A stretch of DNA of 64,000 bases, from assembly GCA_025463765.1 (NCBI GenBank), contig JAODBC010000019.1, positions 1 through 64,000 on the forward strand, read 5' to 3'. A program made the position numbers and the translations under genes. The notes beneath the pieces were generated by a model, which saw only the letters and a list, made by a program, of their open reading frames with translations, was not told the DNA's origin and ran no database searches. The stretch comes from Subtercola sp. (GTDB taxonomy: Bacteria; Actinomycetota; Actinomycetes; Actinomycetales; Microbacteriaceae). Below, piece after piece: positions 34,285 to 43,488 of the stretch. The stretch's first letter is position 1; the number at the start of each line of letters is the position of its first letter.

Positions 34285-35556
34285 ATGCCATCTGTCGACA
34301 CCACCATTCAGCTGATCCGCCCCGGCGGAAAAATCACCAGCTGCAGCCCCGCGCTGAAAGATGCGCCGTGGAACTTCGACAAAACCCCGGCTCCCGAGTA
34401 CGGCCCCGGGTCGTCGATGTATGACGTCGCCCCCGCCGACACCCCGCGACAGGGCGAGATTCCGATGGAGTACCGCCTCGCGAGCAACGAAGAGCTCGAC
34501 GCCCGCATCATGGCGGCGAAGGCCACGCTCGGCGACCGGCTCGTGATTCTCGGTCACTTCTACCAGCGCGACGAGGTCATCAAGTACGCCGACTTCGTGG
34601 GCGACTCGTTTCAGCTCGCGAACGCGGCCAAGGCGAAGCCAGAGGCCGAGGCGATCGTGTTCTGCGGCGTGCACTTCATGGCAGAGACAGCCGACATTCT
34701 CGCCGGCCCGCAGCAATCGGTCATTCTGCCGAATCTGGCCGCCGGATGCTCGATGGCCGACATGGCCGACATCGACTCGGTGACGCTGGCCTGGGAGCAG
34801 CTCGAAGAGATCTACGGCACCGAACCCGATGCGAGCGGGCGCGTTCCGATCATCCCGGTCACCTACATGAACTCGTCGGCTGCGCTCAAGGGCTTCTGCG
34901 GCGAGCACGGCGGCATCGTCTGCACCTCCTCGAACGCGGCGACCGTGCTCAAGTGGGCCTTCGAGCGCGGGCAGCGGGTGCTGTTCTTTCCCGACCAGCA
35001 CCTCGGGCGCAACACGGCGAAGGCCATGGGCGTACCGCTCGAGCGCATGCCCATGTGGAACCCGCGCAAGCCGCTCGGCGGCAACGACGTCGACGGGCTG
35101 GTAGACGCCCAGGTGATTCTCTGGCACGGCTTCTGCTCGGTGCACAAGCGCTTCAACGTCGCCCAGATCGAGAAGGCCCGCGCCGAATTTCCGGGCGTGC
35201 GCGTCATCGTGCACCCGGAATGCCCGATGCCCGTGGTCGACGCCGCCGACGAGGCAGGATCGACCGACTACATCAAGAAGGCCATCGAGGCGGCTCCGGC
35301 GGGTTCGACCTTCGCCATCGGCACCGAGATCAACATGGTGCAGCGGCTGCAGGCCGAGCACCCCGAGCACACGATCTTCTGCCTCGACCCGGTCGTCTGC
35401 CCCTGCTCGACCATGTACCGCATTCACCCCGGTTACCTCGCGTGGGTGCTCGAGGCGTTCGTCAACGGCGAGGTGCTGAACCAGATCACCGTGCCCGACG
35501 ACGTCGCCCTGCCGGCTCGTGTGGCCCTCGAACGGATGCTGGCGGCCCGGCCATGA
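34285..35556 (+). CDS. nadA: Quinolinate synthase
   Basis: The 423-residue protein has the NadA motifs ILGHFYQRDEVIKYADFVGDSFQLA and the three [4Fe-4S] cysteines in VFCGVHFMAE, GGIVCTSSNA and VVCPCSTMYR. It condenses iminoaspartate with dihydroxyacetone phosphate. GAGGAG 8 bases before ATG 34285 sets the start. The stop overlaps nadB. The first 70 residues are an actinobacterial N-terminal extension. Confidence 0.95.
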   Translation: MPSVDTTIQLIRPGGKITSCSPALKDAPWNFDKTPAPEYGPGSSMYDVAPADTPRQGEIPMEYRLASNEELDARIMAAKATLGDRLVILGHFYQRDEVIKYADFVGDSFQLANAAKAKPEAEAIVFCGVHFMAETADILAGPQQSVILPNLAAGCSMADMADIDSVTLAWEQLEEIYGTEPDASGRVPIIPVTYMNSSAALKGFCGEHGGIVCTSSNAATVLKWAFERGQRVLFFPDQHLGRNTAKAMGVPLERMPMWNPRKPLGGNDVDGLVDAQVILWHGFCSVHKRFNVAQIEKARAEFPGVRVIVHPECPMPVVDAADEAGSTDYIKKAIEAAPAGSTFAIGTEINMVQRLQAEHPEHTIFCLDPVVCPCSTMYRIHPGYLAWVLEAFVNGEVLNQITVPDDVALPARVALERMLAARP

Positions 35557-37304
35557 CCACGACACCCGGTGACGCACCGATGCCGGCCCCTCGCGCGGCC
35601 TCGGCCGTTTCGGCGCCGTTCGGCGCCCGCCCCACGGCCATCGTCGTCGGCAGCGGAATCGCCGGGCTCGTTGTGGCTCTGCGCGCGACCCGAACTCATG
35701 ACGTCACGCTCATCACCAAGGCCGAACTCGGCGAGAGCAACACCCGATATGCGCAGGGCGGCATCGCGGCGGCGTTGTTTCCCGACGACAGCGTCGAGTC
35801 GCACGTGGCCGACACTCTGGTGGCGGGAGCCGGCCTGAACCGGCTTTCGGCAGTGGAGGTGCTCTGCGCCGAGGGGCCGCAGCGCATCCGCGACCTCATC
35901 GGTTGGGGCGTCGAGTTCGATCGTGCCGTCGACCAGGCGTCGGGCGACGACGTCATCGCCGGGCTGGCGCGCGGCCTCGAAGCGGCGCACTCCCACCCGC
36001 GCATCATGCACGCCGGCGGCGACGCCACCGGCGCGGCAATCGAGTCGGCGCTCGTGCGCGCCGTTCGTGCGACCGCGACCGGCATTCTCGAATACACCTT
36101 CGTGGCCGACCTCTTGGTCGATGAGGGGGCTGACGAGCGCAGGGTGGTGGGCGTCTCAGTGATCGGCCCCGACGGCGTCGCGCGCGACCTGCGGGCCGAC
36201 GCGGTCATCCTGGCCAGCGGGGGAGCGGGCCAGCTTTTCGCCCACACCACGAATCCCGAGGTGACCACGGGAGACGGTGTGGCGGCGGCGTACCGTGCGG
36301 GTGCGCAGCTCGCCGATGTCGAGTTCTACCAGTTCCACCCCACGTCGCTGGCGGTACCGGGCAACTTCTTGATCTCTGAGGCCGTTCGCGGTGAGGGGGC
36401 CGTGCTGCTGGGCAGCGATGGTCGCCGATTCATGCCCGCCGTGCATCCGGATGCCGAACTCGCCCCGCGCGACGTCGTCGCCCGCGCGATCGCCGAGCAG
36501 ATGCACCGCCAGGGCGGAGCGCCCGTGCTGCTCGACGCCACCGCGCTCGGTGGGGAGTTTCTCGCTCGGCGGTTCCCGAGCATCACCGAAGCCTGCCGCC
36601 GTAACGGACTCGACTGGGCGATCGAACCCATCCCCGTGACCCCCGCCGCGCACTACTGGATGGGCGGGGTCTTGACCGACGATTGGGGCAGCACCTCGCT
36701 TCCGGGCCTGTACGCAGTCGGCGAGGTTGCCTGCACCGGAGTGCACGGCGCGAACCGCCTCGCCTCGAACTCGCTGCTCGAGTCCGTGGTGTTCGCGTGG
36801 CGCTGCGTCGAGGCGCTGCAGTCGCAGCCCGCCTTCCTCGCCCCCGCCCCCGCCGCCACCCCGACCCTCACCCCCGCCGCCACCGCCACCCCCGCAGCCA
36901 CCGCGGACGAGAGAACCTCGTGGCGACGAGAGAACCCGGCGCAACGGGTTCTTTCGTCTGAAACGGGTTCTCTCGGTGACGACGCGGATGCCCGGCGCGA
37001 GTTCAGTCGCCTCGAACTGCAGCAGCTGATGTGGAACAACGTGGGCGTCTACCGCGACGCAGCCACGCTGAAGAGCGCCCTCGCGACGCTCGAGAGCTGG
37101 GCGCCGAGCTACGCCACGCTGCACGACCGTGAGAACGCGAACCTGCTGCTGCTCGGCACGCTGATCGCCCGCTCGGCCTTGGCGCGTGAGGAGTCGCGGG
37201 GCGCGCACTTCCGCTCCGACTTTCCGGAGCCGCGCGAAGGGTTTCGGCACCACATCGTCTCGGCACTCGAGACCTCAGAACGAAAGGCCACGGTCAGCCT
37301 GTGA
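35553..37304 (+). CDS. nadB: L-aspartate oxidase with an in-frame palindromic insertion
   Basis: The 583-residue flavoprotein has VVGSGIAGLVVAL, the ESNTRYAQGGIAA motif, HPTSL and HYWMGGV of the succinate dehydrogenase/aspartate oxidase family. It makes iminoaspartate for NadA. Between the capping domain and the C-terminal helices (LELQQLMWNNVGVYRD) is a ~50-residue Ala/Pro/Thr-rich insert. Its second half (about residues 452-474) is encoded by a nested palindrome that also occurs between genes elsewhere. ATG overlaps the nadA stop, and the stop overlaps nadC. Confidence 0.93.
   Translation: MTTTPGDAPMPAPRAASAVSAPFGARPTAIVVGSGIAGLVVALRATRTHDVTLITKAELGESNTRYAQGGIAAALFPDDSVESHVADTLVAGAGLNRLSAVEVLCAEGPQRIRDLIGWGVEFDRAVDQASGDDVIAGLARGLEAAHSHPRIMHAGGDATGAAIESALVRAVRATATGILEYTFVADLLVDEGADERRVVGVSVIGPDGVARDLRADAVILASGGAGQLFAHTTNPEVTTGDGVAAAYRAGAQLADVEFYQFHPTSLAVPGNFLISEAVRGEGAVLLGSDGRRFMPAVHPDAELAPRDVVARAIAEQMHRQGGAPVLLDATALGGEFLARRFPSITEACRRNGLDWAIEPIPVTPAAHYWMGGVLTDDWGSTSLPGLYAVGEVACTGVHGANRLASNSLLESVVFAWRCVEALQSQPAFLAPAPAATPTLTPAATATPAATADERTSWRRENPAQRVLSSETGSLGDDADARREFSRLELQQLMWNNVGVYRDAATLKSALATLESWAPSYATLHDRENANLLLLGTLIARSALAREESRGAHFRSDFPEPREGFRHHIVSALETSERKATVSL
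36908..36975 (+). repeat. Nested palindromic element, copy A, inside nadB
   Basis: Outer arms CGAGAGAACC (36908-36917) and GGTTCTCTCG (36966-36975) pair 10/10. Inner arms 36925-36938 and 36945-36958 pair 13/14. The core GGCGACGAGAG ... CTTTCGTCTGAAA matches copies B (54311) and C (59024). It is read in frame as part of NadB. Confidence 0.8.
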
Positions 37305-38296
37305 CCAGCACCACTCCCACCCCCGCGCAGACAACCCCCGCGCCAGTCAGTACCCCGCCCGCCCCCGCGCAGGCCAGCACCCCGCCCGCCGCGTCACGCG
37401 CGAGCATCGATGCGGGCATCCTGACCCCCCTGCAGATCACGCCGATCGTCACCATGGCACTGAACGAAGACGCGCCGTGGGGCGACCTCACGTCGCAGAC
37501 GCTGATTCCGCTCGACGCGACGGCGGATGCCCGGCTGGTCGCCCGCGAGCCGGGAGTCTTCAGCGGCGGCGCGGTTTTCGCGGCGGCCTTCGCGTTGCTC
37601 GACCCCACGACCGACGTGCGGCTGCTTCTCGCCGACGGAAGCTCTTTCGACGCCGGCGCCACCCTCGCCACCGTTTCGGGATCGGCGCGGTCCGTGCTGC
37701 AGTCCGAACGTGTCGCGCTCAACTTCGTGCAGCGGCTCTCGGGCATCGCGACTCTCACCGCCGCCTACGTGGCCGAAACCGAGGGAACGAAGGCGCGCAT
37801 CGTCGACACCCGAAAGACGACCCCGGGCCTGCGCGTGCTCGAGCGCCACGCGGTGCGCTGCGGCGGCGGCCATAACCACCGCTTCTCGCTGTCAGATGCC
37901 GTGATGGCGAAAGACAACCACCTCGCTGTGCTGACCCGCGACGGTCGTCGCTCGTTGACGGATGCCCTGCTCGAGGTTCGCGCGAAACTCTCTCACACGA
38001 CCCATCTCGAGGCCGAGGTCGATCGTCTCGACCAGGTCGAACCGGTGCTGGCCGCCGGGGTCGACACCATCATGCTCGACAACTTCAGCCTGCCCGACAT
38101 GCGCACCGGGGTCGCCCAGGTGGCCGGCCGAGCCATCGTCGAGGCCAGCGGATCGGTGAATCTCAGCACCGTGCGCGCCATCGCCGAGACGGGCGTCGAC
38201 ATCATCTCGGTGGGCGCGCTCACCCACAGCGTGCGCTCACTCGATCTCGGTCTCGACGTCACGCTCACCGCCTCGGCCTCGGACGGCCCCCGGTGA
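37301..38296 (+). CDS. nadC: Nicotinate-nucleotide pyrophosphorylase (quinolinate phosphoribosyltransferase)
   Basis: The 331-residue protein has EDAPWGDLTSQTLI, the DTRKTTPGLRVLERHAVRCGGGHNHR active-site segment and ITVxxx-type barrel strands ending SVGALTHS. It makes nicotinate mononucleotide from quinolinate and PRPP. GTG overlaps the nadB stop. A Pro/Thr/Ala-rich N-terminus of about 35 residues is unusual. Confidence 0.95.
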   Translation: MTSTTPTPAQTTPAPVSTPPAPAQASTPPAASRASIDAGILTPLQITPIVTMALNEDAPWGDLTSQTLIPLDATADARLVAREPGVFSGGAVFAAAFALLDPTTDVRLLLADGSSFDAGATLATVSGSARSVLQSERVALNFVQRLSGIATLTAAYVAETEGTKARIVDTRKTTPGLRVLERHAVRCGGGHNHRFSLSDAVMAKDNHLAVLTRDGRRSLTDALLEVRAKLSHTTHLEAEVDRLDQVEPVLAAGVDTIMLDNFSLPDMRTGVAQVAGRAIVEASGSVNLSTVRAIAETGVDIISVGALTHSVRSLDLGLDVTLTASASDGPR

Positions 38297-38366
38297 CCTC
38301 GCCGCTCGTCGTTCGGCGCAGCCGGCGCAGCTGCAGCTGCCTCGCCGCGGCTGCTTTCGGCACGCC

Positions 38367-39509
38367 GTGATCTACCTCGACAGCGCCGCTACCACGGCGG
38401 TGCGCCGCGAGGTGCTCGAGGCGATGTGGCCATACCTCACCGGCGATTTCGGCAACCCGTCGAGCACGCATTCGCTGGGCGAGCGGGCCGCCGACGCGCT
38501 GGCAGAGGCCCGGGCATCCGTCGCCGCCTCGCTCGGCGCACGGGCCAGCGAGGTCATCTTCACCTCGGGAGGCACCGAGGCCGACAACCTCGCGATCAAG
38601 GGCATCGCGCTGGCGAGCCCGCGAGGGCGGCACATCGTGACCAGCCCTCTCGAGCACGAGGCCGTGCTCGAGTCGTGCGACTACCTTCGGCGGCATCACG
38701 GTTTTGCCGTGTCGTTCGTGGGCGTCGCCGCTGACGGGCTCGTCGACCCCGACGAATTCGCCGCGCTGCTCACGCCCGAGACGACGCTCGCCACCATCAT
38801 GTACGCGAACAATGAGATCGGCACGGTACAGCCCGTCGCCGAACTCGCCGCGCGCGCCCGGAGCGCTGACGTACCGCTGCACTCCGACGCCGTTCAGGCA
38901 GCCGGCTGGCTCACCCTGAACGTGGCCGAGCTCGACGTCGACGCTCTCACGATCTCGGGCCACAAACTCGGCGCACCGAAGGGCATCGGAGCCCTCTACG
39001 TGCGCGGCCGCGTCGCTCTCGAACCGGTGCTGCACGGCGGCGGACAAGAACGCGGCGCCCGCTCGGGCACCGAGAACGTCGCCGGTGCAGTGGGCCTGGC
39101 GGTGGCGTTGCGGCTGGCGGAACAGACCCGCGAGGCCGACGCGGCGGGCGTCACCGCCCTTCGCGATGAGTTCATCGGCGCCGTGTTGCAGGGGGTTCCG
39201 GATGCCCTGCTCACCGGGCATCCATCACGCCGTCTGCCGGGGCTGGCGTCGTTCTGCTTCGTCGGAACCAGCGGTGAGGCGGTACTGCTCGAGCTCGAGC
39301 GTCAGGGCATCGTCTCGTCGAGTGGATCGGCCTGCGCGGCCGGCAGCGACGAGCCCTCGCACGTGCTCGTCGCGGTCGGTTACGAGCCCGAGGTGGCGCA
39401 GACAGCCGTTCGGTTCACGATGGGCCCGGGCATCACCGACGACGAGGTGCGCGACGCCGCGGCTGCCGTGGTTTCGGCCGTTCGGGCAGTGCAGGGCATC
39501 GCGCGCTGA
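38367..39509 (+). CDS. Cysteine desulfurase (NifS/IscS type)
   Basis: The 380-residue PLP enzyme has YLDSAATT, the PLP lysine in SGHKLGAPKG and the catalytic cysteine in SSGSACAAGSDEPSH. Placed 70 bases after nadC, it most likely supplies sulfur for the NadA [4Fe-4S] cluster, as known for nad-linked NifS proteins. The start is GTG 38367, with no clear Shine-Dalgarno. Confidence 0.92.
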   Translation: MIYLDSAATTAVRREVLEAMWPYLTGDFGNPSSTHSLGERAADALAEARASVAASLGARASEVIFTSGGTEADNLAIKGIALASPRGRHIVTSPLEHEAVLESCDYLRRHHGFAVSFVGVAADGLVDPDEFAALLTPETTLATIMYANNEIGTVQPVAELAARARSADVPLHSDAVQAAGWLTLNVAELDVDALTISGHKLGAPKGIGALYVRGRVALEPVLHGGGQERGARSGTENVAGAVGLAVALRLAEQTREADAAGVTALRDEFIGAVLQGVPDALLTGHPSRRLPGLASFCFVGTSGEAVLLELERQGIVSSSGSACAAGSDEPSHVLVAVGYEPEVAQTAVRFTMGPGITDDEVRDAAAAVVSAVRAVQGIAR

Positions 39510-39667
39510 CCCGCTCCGCGCACCTGCTGCCGCCGGGAGAGAGCGCGCTCAAGGCGCATTACTCCCTTCGGCCACCCGGGCGCAAGGGCCCCCCTTATTC
39601 TGGTGACAGCTACTAACGTGGGGGTCGCGGTCACCGCCGCATTACATCTCGGGAGGGATACACCACC

Positions 39668-39829
39668 ATGAATATTCTCGTAGCGATCATCGCGATCATC
39701 GCGATCGTTCTGCTCATCACAGGCGGGATATCTTCGTCACTCAGCTTCTTGATCTGGGTCGGAGTTGTGCTGCTTGTCATCGCCCTCATCGTCTTTCTGC
39801 TCCGTTTCATCACGGGTCGCCGCGTCTAG
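39668..39829 (+). CDS. Small two-helix membrane protein (53 aa)
   Basis: ATG 39668, with GGAGGG about 11 bases upstream, encodes 53 residues: two hydrophobic helices around a GGISSS turn and a basic end RFITGRRV. It shares the layout of the 51-residue protein at 13169-13324 and is probably a paralogue. A strong terminator follows within 25 bases. Function unknown. Confidence 0.7.
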   Translation: MNILVAIIAIIAIVLLITGGISSSLSFLIWVGVVLLVIALIVFLLRFITGRRV

Positions 39830-39849
39830 CGCTGCCTCCCCACCAGCGA

Positions 39850-39890
39850 AGGGCCTCCTCGACGAACGGATCGTCGGGGAGGCCCTTTTT
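39850..39890 (+). terminator. Rho-independent terminator after the 53-aa protein gene
   Basis: AGGGCCTCCTCGAC and GTCGGGGAGGCCCT form a long GC stem around GAACGGATC, followed by TTTTT. It faces the convergent cysE end. Confidence 0.92.
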
Positions 39891-39914
39891 CGAACTTCTT
39901 CTCTCGCCGAAGAC

Positions 39915-40457
39915 TCAGCGGGGTCGGAAGGTCGCCGGAACCCCGACTGCGAGACTGTTCGGCGGAACATCCATGAGCACCACGGCGTTCGCACCGACAG
40001 CGCAGCCGTCGCCGATGCGGATGGGCCCGAGGAGCTTCGCTCCGGCGCCGAGCAGCACGTTGTTGCCGACGTGAGGGTGCCGCTGGCCTGCTTTGGGCAC
40101 CGTGCCGCCGAGCGTCACACCGTGGTAGATCAGCACGTCGTCGCCGATCGTGGCCGTCTCGCCGATGACGACGCCCATGCCGTGATCGATGAACACCCGG
40201 CGGCCCAGAACCGCGCCGGGGTGGATCTCGACGCCAGTCAGAAACCGGGCGAACTGCGATACCAACCGCGCCGCGAGCCGAAGCCCGTCGCGCTGCCACA
40301 TCGCGTGGGTCAGCCGGTGCAGCCAGATGGCGTGCAGCCCGGAGTAGCCGAGCAGAATCTCGAGCTTCGAGCGTGCCGCCGGGTCACGGCGCTGCGCAGT
40401 CGCGAGGTCTTCACGCAGGCGCGCGAAGAAGGCTGTGTTTCCACGTGCGCTGGGCAC
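39915..40457 (-). CDS. cysE: Serine O-acetyltransferase
   Basis: The 180-residue protein is of the short SAT class, with left-handed beta-helix hexapeptides and the motifs [26 protein letters not shown] and [19 protein letters not shown]. It activates serine for CysK. It begins 14 bases after the cysK stop, so the two form an operon. The C-terminus ends at PATFRPR and lacks the long CysK-binding tail of enteric CysE. Confidence 0.93.
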   Translation of the reverse strand: MPSARGNTAFFARLREDLATAQRRDPAARSKLEILLGYSGLHAIWLHRLTHAMWQRDGLRLAARLVSQFARFLTGVEIHPGAVLGRRVFIDHGMGVVIGETATIGDDVLIYHGVTLGGTVPKAGQRHPHVGNNVLLGAGAKLLGPIRIGDGCAVGANAVVLMDVPPNSLAVGVPATFRPR

Positions 40458-40471
40458 GGCGGCGGTGCCGC

Positions 40472-41407
40472 TCAGCCGCGGATGTCGTCGTACAGCACCG
40501 ACGAGACGTAGCGCTCACCGAAGTCGCAGACGATCGCCACGATGGTCTTCCCCGCGTTCTCGGGGCGCTTGGCCAATTCGAGGGCGGCCCAGAAGATGGC
40601 ACCCGTCGAGATGCCGGCCAGAATGCCCTCTTTCGCAGCGAGTTCACGCGAGACCCGAATCGAGTCGTCGAGGCTCACGTCGATGATCTCGTCGTACACC
40701 TCGCGGTCGAGAATCTCGGGCACGAAGTTCGCCCCGATGCCCGCGATCTTGTGCGGCCCGGGTGCTCCGCCGTTCAGAATCGGCGAGTCGCTCGGCTCGA
40801 CGCCGACGATCTGGATGCCCGGCTTCTGCTCGCGCAGGTAGTGCCCGGCACCGGTGATCGTTCCGCCCGTGCCGATTCCTGCCACGAAGATGTCGACGGC
40901 GCCGTCGGTGTCGCCCCAGATCTCGGGCCCAGTCGTCGCATAGTGGATGGCCGGGTTCGCCTCGTTCTCGAACTGGTGCGCGAGAATCGCGCCCTCGGTC
41001 TCTGCCGCGATGCGGTTGGCGGTCTCGACCGCACCCTTCATGCCGTCGCCGGCCGGGGTCAGCACCAACTCGGCTCCGTAGGCGCGCAGCACGACGCGGC
41101 GCTCCATGCTCATCGACTCCGGCATCGTGAGAATGACCTTGTAGCCGCGGGCCGCGCCCACCATCGCCAGCGCGATGCCCGTGTTGCCGCTGGTGCCCTC
41201 GACGATGGTGCCGCCGGGCTTCAGCGCACCCGACTTCTCGGCCGCGTCGATGATCGCGACGCCGATGCGGTCTTTCACGCTGTTGGCCGGGTTGTAGAAC
41301 TCGAGCTTCGCGAGAAGCGTCGTGTCGATTCCCTCGGCGAGCCGATTGATGCGAACGAGCGGGGTGTGGCCGACGAGATCGGTGATGTTGTCGTGAATCT
41401 GTGACAT
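40472..41407 (-). CDS. cysK: Cysteine synthase (O-acetylserine sulfhydrylase A)
   Basis: The 311-residue PLP enzyme has [11 protein letters not shown] (PLP lysine), [12 protein letters not shown] and the [10 protein letters not shown] phosphate cup. It makes cysteine from O-acetylserine and sulfide. ATG 41407 is preferred because GGAG stands 10 bases upstream; ATG 41416 has it only 1 base away. Confidence 0.95.
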   Translation of the reverse strand: MSQIHDNITDLVGHTPLVRINRLAEGIDTTLLAKLEFYNPANSVKDRIGVAIIDAAEKSGALKPGGTIVEGTSGNTGIALAMVGAARGYKVILTMPESMSMERRVVLRAYGAELVLTPAGDGMKGAVETANRIAAETEGAILAHQFENEANPAIHYATTGPEIWGDTDGAVDIFVAGIGTGGTITGAGHYLREQKPGIQIVGVEPSDSPILNGGAPGPHKIAGIGANFVPEILDREVYDEIIDVSLDDSIRVSRELAAKEGILAGISTGAIFWAALELAKRPENAGKTIVAIVCDFGERYVSSVLYDDIRG

Positions 41408-41457
41408 GTTGTGCATGCTCCATCTGTGAACGTATGGCCGCCATCGGCCCATGCATA

Positions 41458-41463
41458 AGCCTA
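41458..41463 (-). promoter_or_regulatory. cysK -10 overlapping the hisN stop codon
   Basis: On the minus strand TAGGCT begins with the TAG stop of hisN (41461-41463). This gives a short leader of about 45 bases before cysK. Confidence 0.45.
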
Positions 41464-42300
41464 GCTTTTGAGAAACTCCACAAGAGCCTCTTGCAAAAGC
41501 CCGTTCGTTGCCAGCGCGTCACCGGCCCAGAGCGCATCACCACCGTCGAGGCTGGTGAAGGCGCCACCGGCCTCCCTCACGATGGGAATGAGCGCCGCGA
41601 CGTCGTACGCCTTGAGGTCGAACTCGCCCACGGCATCGAGGAGCCCCTCGGCGAGCAGCATGTACGCCCACATCTCGCCGTACGCCCGGGTACGCCAGGC
41701 GGCGCGGTTGAGCCGGGTGAGGTCGTCGAGCCGCCCCGCCTCGTCCCAGCCCTGAAAGGAGTTGTAGCTGAACGAGGCGCCCGCCACGTCGGCGACCTTC
41801 GAGACGGCCAGCCGCTGCGGCGCGGGGCCGGTATGCGCGGCGTCGGCCTGCGGGCCGGTGCGGTCGATCATCCACGCCCCGCCGCCTGTGGATGCCCACC
41901 AGCGCTTTTTGAGCGCCGGAGAACTGGCGACGCCGACCACCGGCACACCGTCGACCACGAGCGCGATCAGCGTTCCCCAGATGGGCACGCCGCGCAAGAA
42001 GTTCTCGGTGCCGTCGATGGGGTCGATGATCCACTGGCGGTGCGCGTGCGCGTCTTCGCCCTCGCCGCCGTACTCTTCGCCGAGAATGGAGTCGCCCGGC
42101 CGCGCCACCTCGAGCCCGGCCCGGATGGCCCGCTCTACGGCCTTATCGGCGTCGGTCACCGGGGTTCGGTCGGGCTTCGTCTCGATCACCAAGTCGAGAG
42201 CCTGAAAGCGCCCCAGCGACACCTCATCGGCCGCGTCGGCCAACTTGAGGGCGAGCTGCAAATCGTCAGCGAATTCGGTCGTGTTCGTGTTCTCGTTCAC
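41461..42300 (-). CDS. hisN: Histidinol-phosphatase, inositol-monophosphatase family
   Basis: The 279-residue protein has TKPDRTPVTDADKAVE, GEEYGG, the metal motif WIIDPIDGTENFLRG and the C-terminal YDVAALIPIVREAGG. In actinobacteria this family supplies the histidinol-phosphate phosphatase step. GTG 42300 is preferred: TACGCT lies 6 bases upstream and the N-terminus matches the family. An ATG at 42342 would add 14 Gly-rich residues. Confidence 0.85.
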   Translation of the reverse strand: MNENTNTTEFADDLQLALKLADAADEVSLGRFQALDLVIETKPDRTPVTDADKAVERAIRAGLEVARPGDSILGEEYGGEGEDAHAHRQWIIDPIDGTENFLRGVPIWGTLIALVVDGVPVVGVASSPALKKRWWASTGGGAWMIDRTGPQADAAHTGPAPQRLAVSKVADVAGASFSYNSFQGWDEAGRLDDLTRLNRAAWRTRAYGEMWAYMLLAEGLLDAVGEFDLKAYDVAALIPIVREAGGAFTSLDGGDALWAGDALATNGLLQEALVEFLKS

Positions 42301-42312
42301 CTCCCCAGCGTA
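42301..42312 (-). promoter_or_regulatory. Leaderless promoter -10 for hisN
   Basis: Minus-strand TACGCT (42307-42312), 6 bases, then GTG at 42300. Confidence 0.4.
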
Positions 42313-42377
42313 CCCAGCCCCACCCCCGCCCCAGTGGCTCATCTCGTCTGAACTAGTCGCTGTCGCTTCGGGTAGGG

Positions 42378-43430
42378 CTATTTGGCGAGGGTGGTGATGA
42401 TCTTCTGCAGAGACTCGAGGCGGGATTTGCCGCTGTCGCCGAGCTCGCCGGCCTCGATGCGGTCGACGATCTCCCAGTCGTGGGCTTCGGTGAGCGGGAT
42501 GCCGTCGGCCTCGGGCGGTAGCGTCGCCGCAGGAATCGCGTAGTTGGCGAACGAACGCAGAATGTTCTCGGGGTTCACGTGCCCGAGACCGAAGGAGCGC
42601 ACGCCGGGGGTGTCGATGATCCAGCCGGGGTCTCCGTTCGCGTCGCGAACGCGCAGGCACACCGTCGACGAAGAGGTATGCCGCCCGCGCCCGGTGACGT
42701 CGTTCACCCGGCCGACGGCGCGGTCGGTACCGGGTACGAGGGCGTTCACCAGGGTGGACTTGCCGACACCGGAGTGACCGACGGTGACGGTGGTGTGGCC
42801 GACGAGCAGGCTCTTCAGGGCATCCAGCGGGAAGTCGTCTTTGGCGCCGCTGATGATCTCGAGGTCAAAACAGTCGAACTGCTCGAGAAAGTCGCTCGGG
42901 TCGGCGACGTCGGTCTTGGTGATGCACAAGATAGGCGCGAGGCCCGCGTCGAAGGCCGCCACGAGGTACCGGTCGATGAGGTTGGCTCGCGGCTCCGGGT
43001 TCGCCGCGGCGACCACGATGAGCATCTGATCGGCGTTGGCCACGATCACCCGCTCGACGGCATCGGAATCGTCGGCGCTGCGCCTGAGCAGCGTCGTGCG
43101 CTCGTCGACCCGCACGACTCGGGCGAGGCTGCCGTCGGCGCCGCTGGTATCGCCGACCAGCTCGACGAGGTCGCCGGTCACGATGCCGAGCCGGCCCAAT
43201 TCACGGGCGCGGGAGGCGGTGATGATCGCCTCGTCGGACTCGTTCTCGCGCACCAGCACACCGAACCGGCCGCGGTCGACCGAGAGCACCCGGCCGCGCA
43301 CGGCATCGCTGTGCTCCGGGCGAATCTTGGTGCGGGCCCGGTTGCCCTTCGGGTTCGGCCTGACGCGGATGCTCGACTCGTCGAATTCGTCGTACTCGTC
43401 GGGCTCGTCGTCATCGGGGAGCCAGCTCAT
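42378..43430 (-). CDS. rsgA: Ribosome small-subunit-dependent GTPase A
   Basis: The 350-residue protein is a circularly permuted GTPase: an OB domain, then CITKTDVAD (G4), GHSGVGKSTLVNAL (G1) and DTPGVRSFGLGHV (G3). It matures the 30S subunit. ATG 43430 (MSWLPDDDEPDEYDEF) begins an acidic N-terminus. The usual zinc-binding Cys/His cluster at the C-terminus appears to be missing, as in many actinobacterial members. Confidence 0.9.
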   Translation of the reverse strand: MSWLPDDDEPDEYDEFDESSIRVRPNPKGNRARTKIRPEHSDAVRGRVLSVDRGRFGVLVRENESDEAIITASRARELGRLGIVTGDLVELVGDTSGADGSLARVVRVDERTTLLRRSADDSDAVERVIVANADQMLIVVAAANPEPRANLIDRYLVAAFDAGLAPILCITKTDVADPSDFLEQFDCFDLEIISGAKDDFPLDALKSLLVGHTTVTVGHSGVGKSTLVNALVPGTDRAVGRVNDVTGRGRHTSSSTVCLRVRDANGDPGWIIDTPGVRSFGLGHVNPENILRSFANYAIPAATLPPEADGIPLTEAHDWEIVDRIEAGELGDSGKSRLESLQKIITTLAK

Positions 43431-43488
43431 GCGGTCAACCGAACGACGCGGATTCGAATCACGCGGCGCCTCATTACCGGGCACCGAC

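Noticed and set aside
36832-36980. nadB insert as a sequencing or assembly error
   Set aside because: The frame is kept on both sides and the segment matches the palindromic family found at two other places, so it is more likely a real insertion.
41500-42034. Minus-strand shadow frames in hisN and kgd
   Set aside because: Arg-rich translations in other frames of clearly assigned genes.
43445-43465. GATTCGAATC palindrome upstream of rsgA as an operator
   Set aside because: Only 10 bp and partly inside the aroA-rsgA junction; too short and uncertain to report as a site.
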